Shown here: piece after piece, positions 45,160 to 56,013 of the stretch
How positions within the stretch are numbered: position 1 is the first letter of the stretch
How the letters are laid out: every line of letters starts with the position of its first letter
DNA from: Salticus scenicus
Taxonomy: Eukaryota > Arthropoda > Arachnida > Araneae > Salticidae
NCBI GenBank assembly: GCA_963930645.1
Contig: OZ005650.1
Location: 236,049,688-236,113,687 of the forward strand
Length of the DNA: 64,000 nt
Direction: 5' to 3'
Position numbers and translations under genes: made by a program
Notes under the pieces: model-generated
Database searches by the model: none
What the model was told of the DNA's origin: nothing
Seen by the model: the letters and a program-made list of their open reading frames with translations, nothing else

Positions 45160-46870
45160 TATACTTAAAGCTCTCATTGGAATTGGAAGATAAATGTAAG
45201 TGTAAAATATGTTACGTTATGGTTTTGTATATTCATGTAAGATTAAATGTTTAACATTGAAATATTATTATGGATTATGCAGAAAATTATAATTGTATCA
45301 TTTGTATATTTTATAAATGTTAGGCTTATTTAATGTAAATTAAACGTAATATGTCATGTTTCTGTAATTGTTTATTTACAATATAGAATAATATGTTCTA
45401 TTATTTAATGAGATGACTATGATATTCGTTAAAACTTTACAATCTGGTATGATATCATTTGGATAAATATTCTTCTCGTTGTAAATAAAAGCCCGATTAG
45501 TCAATTATTTATTCCATTATCTATTTATTCTGTTTAGGCGAAAAAAAATAAGAAGATGATGTGGCCGCAATATTTCGTAAAACTTTATAATTCGGTGTAG
45601 TAAACCATAAATATACTTCTTATTGTAAATAACAGTTATTGCATTTGATTGTAAAAGCCTGATTAGTCAATTATTTATTTTATTATATATAAAACTCTAT
45701 AGCTGAAAATACCTATACAACTTCATTGTTAGTGTTGAAAATGAGTTTTGGAGAATAAAAATATTTTACTGTCAAATAACTATACATGTGCATAATTTAT
45801 ATCTGTAGCTGGTTCATTACATTTAAATTCAGTATTTAACTGTTTGTAAGCTTTAAATGAAAACTTTATGATTAAACACTATAAATTACAAAATCTTATC
45901 CATTAAAAATGGAGGAGGAGGGGGAGATATGCTGCTCTCCCTCCCCTTCCTGTTACTTTGTTTATGGTTACATGATTACACAATAAATAGACTTTTTTCC
46001 TTCCCCTTCAATACACTTTCTTCACTCCATTTTTTTTTTTTTTTTTTTTTTAATTATTATTATTATTTCTTTTTTGCTGTGTTTGAATTCACTGCTGCTA
46101 GATCTATTTTTTCCCAATTGCTTATTACTTTGTTACTGAATTTTTTCTTCATATACTATATTCATTTTAACTAAATAACTTGATATAGTCAATTGAATAC
46201 AACACACAAGCATCAAGCAATAACCAATTAGCCTTGAATTAAAGCATTGTAGCCTGAAAGAGAAACATTAATATATTTAATAGCAAAATTTTAAATTTAA
46301 AGCTTACTAACAGCTAATATTGAATTTAAATATAATGAAATAGCTGCAGCTATTAATTATACATATGCATTATTCTTTGATAAAATATTTTATTTTTCAA
46401 AACACAATTACAGCACTAATAGAGAAAGAATGTGGCTTGTACTTTTTCAACTATAAATATATACCATAAATAAAAAAATTGACTAATCAGACAGTTACAG
46501 TTAAATATGGTAGCAGTTATTTACAATAAGAATATTTAAATAACTCGATAAAAGAAATATGAAAATGATGATTTTTAAGATTTTTTGTACAGTTACCAAC
46601 TAATGATAAATGATGATGTTCCTTCTGTTTTTTTAAAAAATCAAGTCATCTTTTAAATATGTGTGCTATAAGTTTTAATTTGATGTTCCAAATTGGGAAC
46701 GTTGGCCTGTAAAAAGGTTAAATTAGCCTAAAAATTATGAACTATATAAATGTTACAATTATAATTTTCTACGTAATCCATAATATTACAAAAAAGTGAA
46801 CATACAAAACCATTGTATCTATATTTTTATACTTGACATATATCTTCAAATGAGAGCTTTTAGTATCTTT
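45160..46870. repeat. Diverged foldback repeat
   Basis: 45160-45700 and 46440-46870 are inverted relatives: GCTCTCATTGGAATTGGAAG with reversed GCTCTCATTTGAAGATATAT; ATTATGGATTATGCAGAAAA with reversed ATTATGGATTACGTAGAAAA; AGCCTGATTAGTCAATTATT with reversed GTCTGATTAGTCAATTTTTT. The left arm also holds a direct duplication (GATTAGTCAATTATTTATT at 45493 and 45662). The centre contains a T run (46031-46051). No coding. Confidence 0.6.
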
Positions 46871-47020
46871 TCCAAGAAACAAAAAACCTTATTGTACCAC
46901 AAAACTGACGTTAAAAAGTAATACATACAAAACTTTGAATTTACAGTTACACCATAAAACGCTTTCATTCACAAAAATTGTTTTGGGTTGAAAGAAAACA
47001 GGATCTTTTGCCAAGCGTAC

Positions 47021-47063
47021 AAAGTAGGCATGAGTGCTGCAAACAAACACTCATGCCTACTTT
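47021..47063. repeat. Perfect 16-bp hairpin
   Basis: AAAGTAGGCATGAGTG and CACTCATGCCTACTTT are perfect complements around an 11-base loop. It is followed by CGCCTGACGAAGGATCATG. It may be a small inverted-repeat unit or part of a repeat family. Confidence 0.85.
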
Positions 47064-47564
47064 ATTCGCCTGACGAAGGATCATGTTTTGTTAACATGAT
47101 TATTATTATTATTATTTATTTATTTATTTTTTTTTACCTTAAATTCTGTTTTCACCTTCAGAAAATTCAGAACCATACTACTACTTGTTTTCACAATTTC
47201 TAACATTTTATTCAGCTTAAAAATACATTTAAATATTTTTTGTTTTTTAAACTCAAAAGTGAAACATTAATTTTTTAAAAAGTAATACTAATTGAACGGT
47301 TATAGATTTTCACAACATGAATACATAATTAATAAATGCATTAAGCAATGAGGAATTATAGAAACAAATTTCCCCATAGAATAACATGAGTTCAGCTTCT
47401 TGTCAGCAACTGACTCTCTGATTATCAAATTCGAATTTCCTACATAATATCCATTAACATGTCAGGATAATTTTTTTATACCAACTATATGAAAAACGAC
47501 AGAGCTGAGAATTTAACTCTGGTACTTAAACAGATATTATATGGGAAATGCTGAGCTGGTATCT

Positions 47565-47615
47565 GACAGGGTAGCTCAGCGATACATAATAAGCGGAGTG
47601 CTCGATTACAGGGTC
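47565..47615 (+). repeat. tRNA-like sequence 1 (decayed)
   Basis: GACAGGGTAGCTCAGCGATA has an A-box pattern. GTGCTCGATTACAGGGTC is a broken T arm. It lies about 160 bp before a better copy, with GGGAAATGCNGAGYTG preceding both, so the two are tandem relatives. Confidence 0.5.
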
Positions 47616-47728
47616 TATCAAAGTTGTGCTATCATTAAACTTTATATGTTTACCCGTTAAATCTGCATTTGCAAATACAGTGACATTGTCAACAGATGTC
47701 ATGTGGGAAATGCCGAGTTGATAATCAG

Positions 47729-47796
47729 CCAAGGTGGCTCAGTGGTAAAACATCTGCACTGTAAGTGGGGTGCTCGAGTTTGATTCCCAGCTTGGA
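47729..47796 (+). repeat. tRNA-like sequence 2 (tRNA-derived SINE or pseudogene)
   Basis: CCAAGGT at the 5' end pairs with AGCTTGG at the 3' end with one mismatch. GGCTCAGTGGTAAAACA is a good A box / D arm. A loop CTGTAAG would give anticodon GTA, with one mismatch in its stem. The B box GAGTTTGATTCC is imperfect. At 68 bases it could fold as a tRNA, but several mismatches and a tandem decayed sibling favour a SINE or pseudogene. Confidence 0.5.
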
Positions 47797-47903
47797 TATT
47801 TTTCACATAGTTTGTACAAAAAAATTCAACCTTACACTTCCATTTCTCTAAATAAATATTCATATGTCATGAATGATATTTCTAAGTAAAAGTTACATGG
47901 TCT

Positions 47904-48168
47904 ATGATTTAAATACCTTATATTTATCCTTTCTTTAAATGAATATATTTCGTCATGTTTATCGCAGCCCTCTTCAGCGTCATTTCGACGCTGATGAGGG
48001 CTGCGATAAGCATGCCGAAATATATCCGTTTAAAGAAAGGATAAATATAAGGTATTTAAATTTAAATCATAGAAGTCATTTCGACGCTGAAGAGGGCTGC
48101 AATAAGCATGCCGAAATATATCCGTTTAAAGAAAGGATAAATATAAGGTATTTAAATTTAAATCATAA
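47904..48168. repeat. Three-copy repeat: one inverted plus two direct ~85 bp units
   Basis: The unit GACGCTGANGAGGGCTGCRA then TAAGCATGCCGAAATATATC and AAAGAAAGGATAAATATAAG occurs at about 47986-48070 and 48083-48168 in direct order, and reversed at 47904-47982. The first two form a palindrome around CATTTCG. The reading DEGCDKHAEIYPFKE is open in both direct units, but its origin is unknown. Confidence 0.8.
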
Positions 48169-48377
48169 ACGATAATCCTGTAATATTATACCTATTACAT
48201 GGTCTATCAGATTTGTGTCACGATTAATTTTACACTGAAGCATCAGCAGGAAACAGTTGTTGCCTGATTACCGATTTATTGATGTTCTGAAAATGCATCA
48301 AAATAGTCGATCAATCATAACATTAAAAGAAAAAAAAACTTTTTTAAAATGCATAATACCCTAATACAAATGAAATT

Positions 48378-48492
48378 TGTTAACGTGAATCTCGAGAGGA
48401 AAAAAATTTTTTTCATACTATCAATAACCAAACTTCATTTTTGTGGGGATAGTGGAAACAGTTCATGTTAATAAGGTTTGACTACCTAATGC
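48378..48492. mobile_element. pogo/mariner-like fragment
   Basis: TTAACGTGAATCTCGAGAGG ... GTTCATGTTAATAAGGTTTG then ACTA resembles the element at 18285-18443, more decayed. Confidence 0.4.
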
Positions 48493-48569
48493 ATCGAAAA
48501 CATAATTAAAATAGCATTTGAAATACGTTAAAATTTTACTAAAAACAATCTCTTTTTACTTCCTTATAC

Positions 48570-48873
48570 CAGGGGTGCAGAATATGTCCGAATGCCCGAA
48601 CAAGGTTCGGGGGAAATTTAAACTGACTGGGGAAATTTTGAATATTTTTTTAAGAGAAAATAAAAATGTAAATCAAAAATAACAATTTGCTACTTTGAAG
48701 TGCTCATACGCTAACAGCGATATTTTTATGTTACACTGCATACTTATTCTCTTAAAGATTTATTACATAGCACAAATGACTTTGTATAGCAAAGTAGATT
48801 TTTGCATTATTGAGGGAAATTTATACTGTGTTTGGGGGAAATTTCCAAGGTTTGAACATTTTCTGCACCCCTG
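48570..48873. mobile_element. hAT MITE, 304 bp, with perfect 8-bp target duplication
   Basis: CCTTATAC at 48562-48569 and 48874-48881 flanks CAGGGGTGCAGAA ... TTCTGCACCCCTG. GGGGGAAATTT is mirrored less exactly inside. Non-coding. The CAGGGGTGC tip and 8-bp duplication fit hAT. Confidence 0.9.
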
Positions 48874-48936
48874 CCTTATACAATGTATAAGAAAATATTG
48901 TAATCCTGATTTGCGAAATGGATTTTATATCTGACA

Positions 48937-49860
48937 CTAGCAAGCTTCGCCCGCTAGCGGGTCAGTATTTTTAAATGAATCACTATAATGAATGAATTCT
49001 CAAAATTGCATCTTATCACTCATCAACATTACTCTTAAGAAAAGAAAAAAAAAAAATCGTGATCGGGTAAAAACTGAAACAGAGTCCCCACTGTCTTCGA
49101 CAGAGTAGACCCGTGCGCTGCACGCACATATTCTTTTACCATCCTTATGATTTTTCAAAATTCCATATTTATTATTACTCATAAATTTCATTCTTAAGAA
49201 AGAGAATTGCAAAAAAAAAAAATCATTCAGCGTTCGGTAAAAACTCACACTGGGTCCAAATTGCCTTCGGCTGCGTTACAGCGTCTAGAATAATCAGTGT
49301 GGCAATCGCCTATAACCGTGATGTTAAAATGATGCTACAAAAATTAAGCTTACCCAGATGTCGCTGTGATCGAAGCTATTGCTCAAATTGAAGACCTGAT
49401 TGGCTTTTCCCAGTTTCATCACATGATCTAAGCATACAATTAACCCATAGGGAGTCTCGGTTTTGTTGTCATGACACTAGCTTCGATTACAATGACATCT
49501 GGTGACAGGCTTAATTTTTTTAGTACAATTTTATTCGCCGCTTTCCACACTTTATTCTAGACGCTGTAGTTGCGTAGATCCATGCGCAGCGCGTGCATAT
49601 TCCTTCACCCTCCTTATGATTTCTCAAAATTCATTTATCATCGGGTAAAAACTCAAACCGGGTCCCCACTGCCTTCGGCAGTGCAGACCCATGTGTGCTG
49701 CACGTGCATGTGTTCTTTCTCAAGTCAAACTTTTATTTTTAAGAAAAGAAAACGAAAATAATCCTTTATCATCGAGTAAAAAGTTAGACCGAGTCCCCAC
49801 TGCCTTCGGCAGCACAGGTTAGGGGATATGCGCGCTGTGCAAATAGGTCCCAATTTTTGC
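48937..49860 (-). mobile_element. Helitron-like element, reverse orientation, with ~150 bp tandem units
   Basis: CTAGCAAGCTTCGCCCGCTA at 48937 followed by GCGGGTCAGTATTTTTAAAT resembles reversed Helitron ends. Inside, TCGGGTAAAAACTNANACNG then GTCCCCACTGCCTTCGGCAG recurs near 49065, 49225, 49640 and 49780. One unit is split by the MITE at 49279-49566. The 5' end was not found. Confidence 0.6.
49279..49566. mobile_element. Tc1/mariner-type MITE, 288 bp
   Basis: TA (49277-49278) CAGCGTCTAGAATAA ... TTATTCTAGACGCTG TA (49567-49568). A second mirrored pair lies inside (AGATGTCGCTGTGATCGAAG / CTTCGATTACAATGACATCT). Non-coding, inserted into a Helitron tandem unit. Confidence 0.8.
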
Positions 49861-50059
49861 CTGTCAACTATAATATTGACATAGAAAAAATTGTGAAAGC
49901 TTTCTTTTTTTTAAATTATGGGTTTAAGTTTATAAATTTTAATATTCATTAGTAATGAAGCTTATAACTAAACAAAACAAACCACTTTAAAAAAACATTG
50001 CCCGCTTGTTCTACCTAGTTAGGATTTTGTTTGTTTTATAATTAGTTTATTCTAACTTT

Positions 50060-50110
50060 GAATTGAATGTTATAGGGTTCGAGCCCAGGTTGTGCTCAAT
50101 GGCCTAGCCA
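50060..50110 (+). repeat. SINE-like B-box fragment
   Basis: TATAGGGTTCGAGCCCAGGT contains a perfect T-arm/B-box, GGGTTCGAGCCC. No A box was recognised in the expected place upstream. Confidence 0.35.
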
Positions 50111-50213
50111 TTTAGAATTTTCAATGCGGTCTGAAACTTACACAACTTGAGCTAGAATCCCTTAAAAAAGGTCATCATTAAAGGTACCTCAGTCAGACTC
50201 ATAGCGTTATTAA

Positions 50214-50619
50214 CACGTTCATTGCCCAGCATGATTCAGCTGAGCTTCTCACTGGGCACAAATCCGATCGTCGGAGATGACATGTACCAGAGAGCCACAA
50301 ACGAAAAAATAGAAATTAGAAAATTCCAGAAACTTTTTTTTTATCAAATAGTTGTCCTCAGAAAATGCTATGCCCGACAATAATAGGAGTAAAACAAGGA
50401 AGTGTCCCACCCTTCATAGATTTGTAAGAATCAGCAAAGCGAGCCTATAAGAAGTATGTATGTGTGTGCTCTATGTTACCAGAAGAGGAAGCAAACTGCC
50501 AAATGCCAAGAAGCAAAGAAAAATGTAAAAGAAACACTATATATGCAACCTATTGTTTCTATTGTCCAGAATCACCTCAAATGTGCTTAGAGTGTTTTAA
50601 CGAACACCATGTGATATAG
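50214..50619 (+). mobile_element. piggyBac element remnant
   Basis: TTAA (50210-50213) is followed by CACGTTCATTGCCCAGCATG, a piggyBac-like tip. About 280 bases further on, the same strand encodes a transposase tail. The body has been deleted, and no right tip was recognised after the stop. Confidence 0.65.
50490..50619 (+). pseudogene. piggyBac transposase C-terminal cysteine-rich domain remnant
   Basis: The frame reads CQMPRSKEKCKRNTIYATYC, then FYCPESPQMCLECFNEHHVI and stops at 50617-50619. The spacing C..C, C..C and CF...H matches the zinc-binding cysteine-rich tail of piggyBac transposases, which contacts the terminal repeats. The catalytic DDD part is missing, so it is only a fragment. 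It may be domesticated or simply decayed. No splice site supports a host gene. Confidence 0.7.
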
Positions 50620-50746
50620 TATAATGTTTTCCTAAATATAAATTAATAAAAAGTACAGCATAATGTGTATATTTTTAGTATTTTTATGTTGTATATCCTT
50701 TATTTATATTTCAGTGCTTATTCCATTAATTTCCTTTTAAAAATCC

Positions 50747-51140
50747 TATTAATGCATTAGTAGTCACATATCGGTCTATTTGCCGCCCACTGATTATAAA
50801 TTTCCCCAACAGATCACCCCTTAAAAATAAAGTAAGAAAATTCTGTGTAACTAACCTTGAGTGGATGTTCTCTAACATAGTCTGTTTTTAAGTCATTCTT
50901 GATATTTTTTGAGCAGTTAAAAACATTTTACTTCTAAAATCGGTATTTGACTGCGATGCGACTATTAATGTTGATTATTTTTTCCCCTACTTCTATTTTT
51001 TCAGAAAGGTTAGAGGTTTGCGGGAAAAGTTTTGCATGAATTAAAGGCAGCTCATCTTTCTCTACTGGCTTTCTTTCGGCTTTCCCTTTATACTAAACAA
51101 CAGCAGGGAATAGACCGACATGCGACTACTAGCGTTATAA
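50747..51140. mobile_element. TIR element, ~390 bp
   Basis: GCATTAGTAGTCACATATCG then GTCTATT at 50754 is mirrored by AATAGACCGACATGCGACTA then CTAGCGTTATAA ending about 51140. A third partial copy, ACTGCGATGCGACTATTAAT, lies at 50950. Superfamily uncertain. Confidence 0.55.
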
Positions 51141-51164
51141 AAAATGACACAATTACTCTCATGC

Positions 51165-51340
51165 AGTGGCGTCACCAGAAAAAATTCCAGGGGGGGGGGC
51201 ACAACCTGAAAAAATATTTTTTTTAAATAAAATTCTGATAGCAGCATAGTTTTAAAGTTAAAGAAAAAAATGCTTATTAGAATTTTCCAGGGAGAGGCAA
51301 GTGCCCCCCCTTGCTTCATTCTCCCGATGCCCAAGATCTT
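51165..51340. mobile_element. hAT-like MITE with degenerate right end
   Basis: CAGTGGCGTCACCAGAAAAA at 51165 followed by a G run, and CCCCCCCTTGCTTCATTCTC near 51306. Similar starts are GTGGCGTTGCTGGAAAATTT at 60273 and CAGTGGTGGTGCAAAAAATT at 61571, each with a G-rich segment beyond. Confidence 0.45.
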
Positions 51341-52560
51341 GTATTAACTTGAACGAGAAGAGCGTCACCCATATCTGGAAGACACGGAGATGAACATGTT
51401 AAATTTTATTAACTCAAATACCTCCACATTACCCTATTTACACAAACAAAATTTACTGCTGTCTGCATCCAAGTGCTTCCATATCTTTACTATATAACTA
51501 ATGATGTAATAATCATAATGAAGGAAAATGGATATTTGCCTATAATAATGAATGATAGTAAAGTACAGCTCTATAAAGTCGCCAAAATAGATACTACCAA
51601 CACCAAATGGAATATCCTTACTGGTAACTTTTTACCGCCACATTTTTAAAACAAGCTGCATTCATTTCTTATTAGTCACATCTTTTTCCTAATACATCAA
51701 AAATGGATGAGAAACCAAAATCAATAAAAATTTGGGATTTGCCTGAACAGAGGAAGAATCTGTCAGTTTATTTCAAGCAAAACACATTTAGCCTAAAATT
51801 ACTTCTTGTGCAAAAAAATTCTTAGAACTAACATTTATTAAAAAATTTTTATACGTAAACTGTGTGTTGTCATCAATAAAATTTGCTTGGCGAGATTTGC
51901 AGCATTATTAACATTTTCGTATGGTGAGATTTGCACCAGCAAAATAGAAAAATACTGATAATAATAAACCTTATTATTATTATTTTTTTTAATAATTAAG
52001 CAATGTATCATTTGTCCCTAGTCATTAAATAATATGAAAGAGCCTGACAGTTTATCCAAAATTAAATCAATTTACAAAAGCTTTATACGCTTCTAATTGT
52101 TGAAAATTACCTACTAAACAAATAAAATAAATGCTAGTTTTCATGTACTATGCAAATATAACTTTAGAATTTTTTAAATAAATGCCTAAAATATGGATTA
52201 AATGTTAGATTAGTTGATGCGTATACATAACGTTTCTGAAGCTAAAAATATAAAAGATACAAATACATTAATATTTCTAAACTAAGTTTTAAAAAGCTGC
52301 ATGTAAACAACCTATAACAAAAAAAGTTCAACTAATTTTTTTTTTAAACATAAACTGCATTAAACTTCATATATAAGTGTGAATATCCTTTTATTTTTTA
52401 TTTTATCACCCTCTCATAATACACAGGGAGAGACATTTCCAGGAAAACAATTACATTTAAACATTTCTCTATTTTTAATTACGGATACGTTAATAAATAA
52501 ATATAAACAAAAACGCAAGCATATGCTAGGTCACATGTTTCTCTCTAGCCAATCATTACG
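51341..52560. other. AT-rich stretch, nothing recognised
   Basis: No gene. Microsatellite-like TTATTATTATT near 51972. Confidence 0.5.
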
Positions 52561-52869
52561 GTTTATCGTTTAAAATAATCGATGTATTGGAAACCGGAAA
52601 TCACAAACTTGCGATCAGCCGTCGTCATTTGTGAGCGACTGAAATTGTTGCGTTTGGAATGAAACATTCTTGGCGATCACAAATTTCGGATTTGTGATCA
52701 CTCGCTTGCGAGCGAGCGAGCGTTGCAGTCTGGATGTAACCGTATGTTTTCAATGCAAATCGAGCCCCGCTCTGACCAGTTTCGCCCTCTACTGGGCACT
52801 TGATCAGCTAAAATCTAATGATAATTTTTTTACCCAGAACACTCCGTCACTCTATCTTCATACCAGAGA

Positions 52870-52915
52870 AGGTTAGTGACGTCACACTTCGGTAGCGTAT
52901 TCGGTATTCAGTAGA
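52870..52915 (+). promoter_or_regulatory. Candidate promoter of the BTB gene
   Basis: TGACGTCA (52877-52884) is a perfect CRE/ATF palindrome. TCAGT at 52908-52912 matches the arthropod initiator. It lies 1.2 kb before the BTB exon on the same strand, in the least AT-rich part of the local sequence. No TATA box is placed. Weak evidence. Confidence 0.3.
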
Positions 52916-54124
52916 AAGTCATCACTCCTTACATTCAAGCTTAGTAATCCAAGGATCGACACTCCAGATTAGTTTTAGTTAAACGAGACAAACGAGTAAT
53001 GTTTTGTGTTTTTATCGCAAAATGAAATTTACGTTTATGCTTGTAGGAGAAGCAAACTAGCCGGTAAACAGATTCTAGGTGTCGAATTTTAGCTATTTTA
53101 ATAAAAAAAATCATCTAAATTTTGAGGAATTGTAGTTCAGCTTAAATGAATTACAGTATGTTAAATTAAATACCAGAAATATAATTTTTTCTTTTATATT
53201 TTATTGGGTGTGTCTTGTTCATCAAATTTTTACTCAGCTGTACACTTCCTGGTTCATTTGTGGATCAATGTAGAAAAATTTTAATTCTCTAGATCATATA
53301 GTAATTAATTTTTTTTAAATTGCATTCAAAATATTTTTTAAAGACCTCTTTTTATTATTATTAACACATCTCTTTATTTAATTAGTAAAATTTTAATTAG
53401 TTTCTAGATATTCTTTTTTTTTTTTTAATGCAAGAATTGATTTGCACTCTCGTAATGTATTTTTGGGTTGATTTAAAAAAAAATTTCTTTGTGCAATATT
53501 TTCTGCCTTTGCAATTTTTAAAATAATAAATTATCGTATTATTTTTTGTAATATATAATTAATTTTTATTAAATTTTGTTAAAATTACACTCTTTCTTTC
53601 CAATTTACATGTAAATTTTTCACGTATATAAAACTTTAAATTGAAAGGTCGACCCAGGATTTAATTTTGTGAGTTATTATTATTTAGAAAAAAAAAAAAA
53701 AAAAAAAAAAGAATCTGTAATTAATATTGTTATTATTAATTTTATGGGTCATTAAGTATAAGCTGTGTTTAATATCAAGATTAGATTTCATATTAAGCCA
53801 AGTGTTTCATTTTATGAAATATATGTAGTAATTTAATATATAATGCCAAAAACAGGTTTTAGGCCAGGAAAATTTTAAAAAGGCATCCTTTTATAAAATG
53901 AAATTTTGTGAAAGGGCTATTTTGATGAATATTCATTTTGTGAAGGGCAGTTAAAAAGCCCTAATTTTCATATTTACTAATCCCTGAAATATAATTTTAA
54001 AAAATGTACATATATACATATATTTTTCTTTAAGCTTCTCCCTCTTTTCCATTTCTCTCTTTTCATATATCAGGTAAAGTCATTAATTAACTTGCATAGT
54101 CATTAACTGTTCTTCATATTTCAG
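52916..54124 (+). other. Putative intron 1 of the BTB gene
   Basis: AT-rich, no frame, A run at 53691-53710. It ends CATATTTCAG (AG at 54123-54124), a good acceptor. Confidence 0.4.
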
Positions 54125-54383
54125 GTTCTAATATGAGTCATACTTTCAAACCTTCTCCAGTTCATGGTGCTGGAGCAACATTATTTATGAATGAACATTG
54201 TAGTGATATAACTATCATCATAACAGAAGATTGTACGGTCTGGCGATTTCCTGCTCACAGTACTGTACTAGCTGCTCAAAGTATAGTGTTTCATCGTATG
54301 CTTGACAGCGATTTTATAGAAAAGAAAACTCAGGAGATAGTATTGCAAGATATGACTCCATCTACCTTAAAAAAACTTCTCAG
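54125..54383 (+). CDS. BTB/POZ-domain protein, single exon (partial)
   Basis: ATG at 54133 opens MSHTFKPSPVHGAGATLFMN and 83 full codons follow to a 5' splice site CTCAG|GTAAAT (GT at 54384-54385). The next codon is split after two bases. Residues 23-84 are the first half of a BTB fold: CSDITIII with the conserved Asp25, then FPAHSTVLAAQSIVFHRML with the His42, Leu46-Ala47, Ser50 and Phe53 pattern, then IVLQDMTPSTLKKLL leading into the usual RYIYTG helix, which must lie in the next exon. BTB domains make dimers and often act as substrate adaptors for Cullin-3 ligases or as transcription co-factors. The partner domain is unknown here. The frame is open back to the acceptor, so the ATG may not be the start. 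No following exon was found up to 64000, so the next intron is long or the copy is an isolated exon. Confidence 0.8.
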
Positions 54384-55552
54384 GTAAATTTATAAAAGGG
54401 CAAAGTTTCCCCCCAGACAGCTTCAGGAGGGTGCTGTGCCCTGTTTACTCTATAGTTAAAAAAAAAAAAAAAAAAAAACCACTCATCTTGCCCCTCATAA
54501 AAAAAAAAAAAAGAAAAGAAAATGCACCCTTGTATTTTATTAAAAATAACTTTTAAACTCGAAGATATACTCTAAATATAAATAAAAGTATTTTATATAA
54601 CAATCAACATTTATTCATACGTTAGTAAAACAAAATTAAAATGTAAAGAAAGTTAAAATTTAAAACTATACCTTTTCTTGTATCCATACCTAAAGCTTAA
54701 TTTGGAAATTCAGTATCTGGATTCGAGAGCTTAAATGTGTCTTTAAGAATCCAAATTGCCCTTAAGATCTAAAACTGCCTTTTTTATATATATATATGTA
54801 TAAACTGGCAGCACCTTGCAATTCTTTTTTAATGGAGGAAAACTCTGAAAGGTATATCATTTCTACAAATTTTGTTTTTTGCTATATGTTTAAATGGTAA
54901 TCATTTTTTTTTTCCCGCTAACTTTTAACTTATTTATTTATTATTCTCCTGTATACTGACATACCAATTCTTGGTTTTCTGCTTTAAAAATATTTATTTA
55001 TGTATTTAATTATGCAGATTCTCTTCTTTCACATATGATATTTTAAATTAACTTTTTGACTAAATTCAGCTATTCAAGTCTCTTTTATGAAATTTGACAG
55101 ATATTTTAAAATTTTATAAATAATTAATAAAGGTCAATCTATGTTTTATTTTTCGAGGCCCATTTTTATGACGAGTAACTATTTCAGTGAAATAAATAAA
55201 TAAAAGCAAAAATTGATTATCCAAAAGTTTTTCTTATTTTTGAATGGTAAGAAAATTATAAAAGATACAGTATGTATATAAACTTGAGTTTTCAATTAAT
55301 ACAGTAACCATTGTTAAGGAATGCAACTTCATATTTTTAAGCAAAGAATTATTATTATTATTATTTTTAATGGCTTATTTGTTTGTATATTTAAGTTAAA
55401 AAAAAATAGACAATTATTAAGTAAAATTATACTAGTGAATCTGCTGATCAAGAACCTCAATGACACATTTGCATAACTAATTATTAAAATAATTATTTAA
55501 AAATATATATGTGTATATATATGTATGATTAACTCATTACAAAACAAGTTAT
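54384..55552 (+). other. Putative intron after the BTB exon
   Basis: AT-rich with A runs near 54460 and 54500. No further BTB coding is visible. Confidence 0.45.
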
Positions 55553-55560
55553 GCTTTGAG

Positions 55561-56013
55561 GCCCAGTGGCAAAAACACCGTGGCACGGCGACATAGTCAC
55601 GGACACAGAAAAACGGCTTGCGGACAGTTTTTGTCTGCACTGAGAAAAAAATTTGTCCGCAACTTTCGGATAACAACTCACTTATAAAAATTTTTGTATC
55701 AAAACTAAAACTAATACTTTTATTATTTATATTGTGTTGTGTCAAACATTGCTATAAAATATTTAATTGAATGAGATGAATTGAATGAATACAATTGTTT
55801 ATACTATATTGTTTTGTAGTAAAATTGTATTAGTGTATTGTAGCACGAGATCACCATAGACGAGATCACCCCCCCCCCCTTTCCCCATCCCCATCAGCTT
55901 TCAGGCTTTTTGAGTGTAAGCCATTTTCACCCCTGATTACACGCAAATATTGCAGACAGATTATGAAATTTTAAAAGCCTGTTGCACAAAGCTTCAAAAC
56001 TTTCTGCCACTGG
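55561..56013. mobile_element. hAT-like element, ~450 bp
   Basis: GCTTTGAG at 55553-55560 and 56014-56021 flanks GCCCAGTGGCAAAAA ... TTTCTGCCACTGG. A second partial end CCCAGTAGCAGAATTTTTTC then TCTGCGACAAC follows at 56073-56100 and resembles the interior near 55633-55670. Frames inside are short. The duplication is 8 bp, as in hAT. Confidence 0.75.

Larger units (their letters stand above)
44788..52740. mobile_element. Possible 8 kb TIR element with ~100 bp related ends
   Basis: GTTACATCCAGACTGAAAC at 44788 and, reversed, GTTACATCCAGACTGCAAC from 52740 match. Both then carry TGATCACAAAT, CACAAATC/CACAAATT and TTTCAWTCCAAACGCAACA in the same order, and later TGATCGCAAGTTTGTGA-like text. No clear target duplication is present. 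Inside, no transposase was recognised, and many other elements are inserted (foldback, hAT MITE, Helitron end, piggyBac remnant). The superfamily is unassigned. Two solo copies in inverted orientation would look the same. Confidence 0.45.

Noticed and set aside
47526..47732. Minus-strand frame over the tRNA-like pair
   Set aside because: Explained by the tandem repeat. The peptide shows only the internal duplication.
47986..48020. CTGATGA ... GAAA hammerhead-like boxes
   Set aside because: The sibling unit has CTGAAGA, stem III cannot form and no NUH site precedes stem I.
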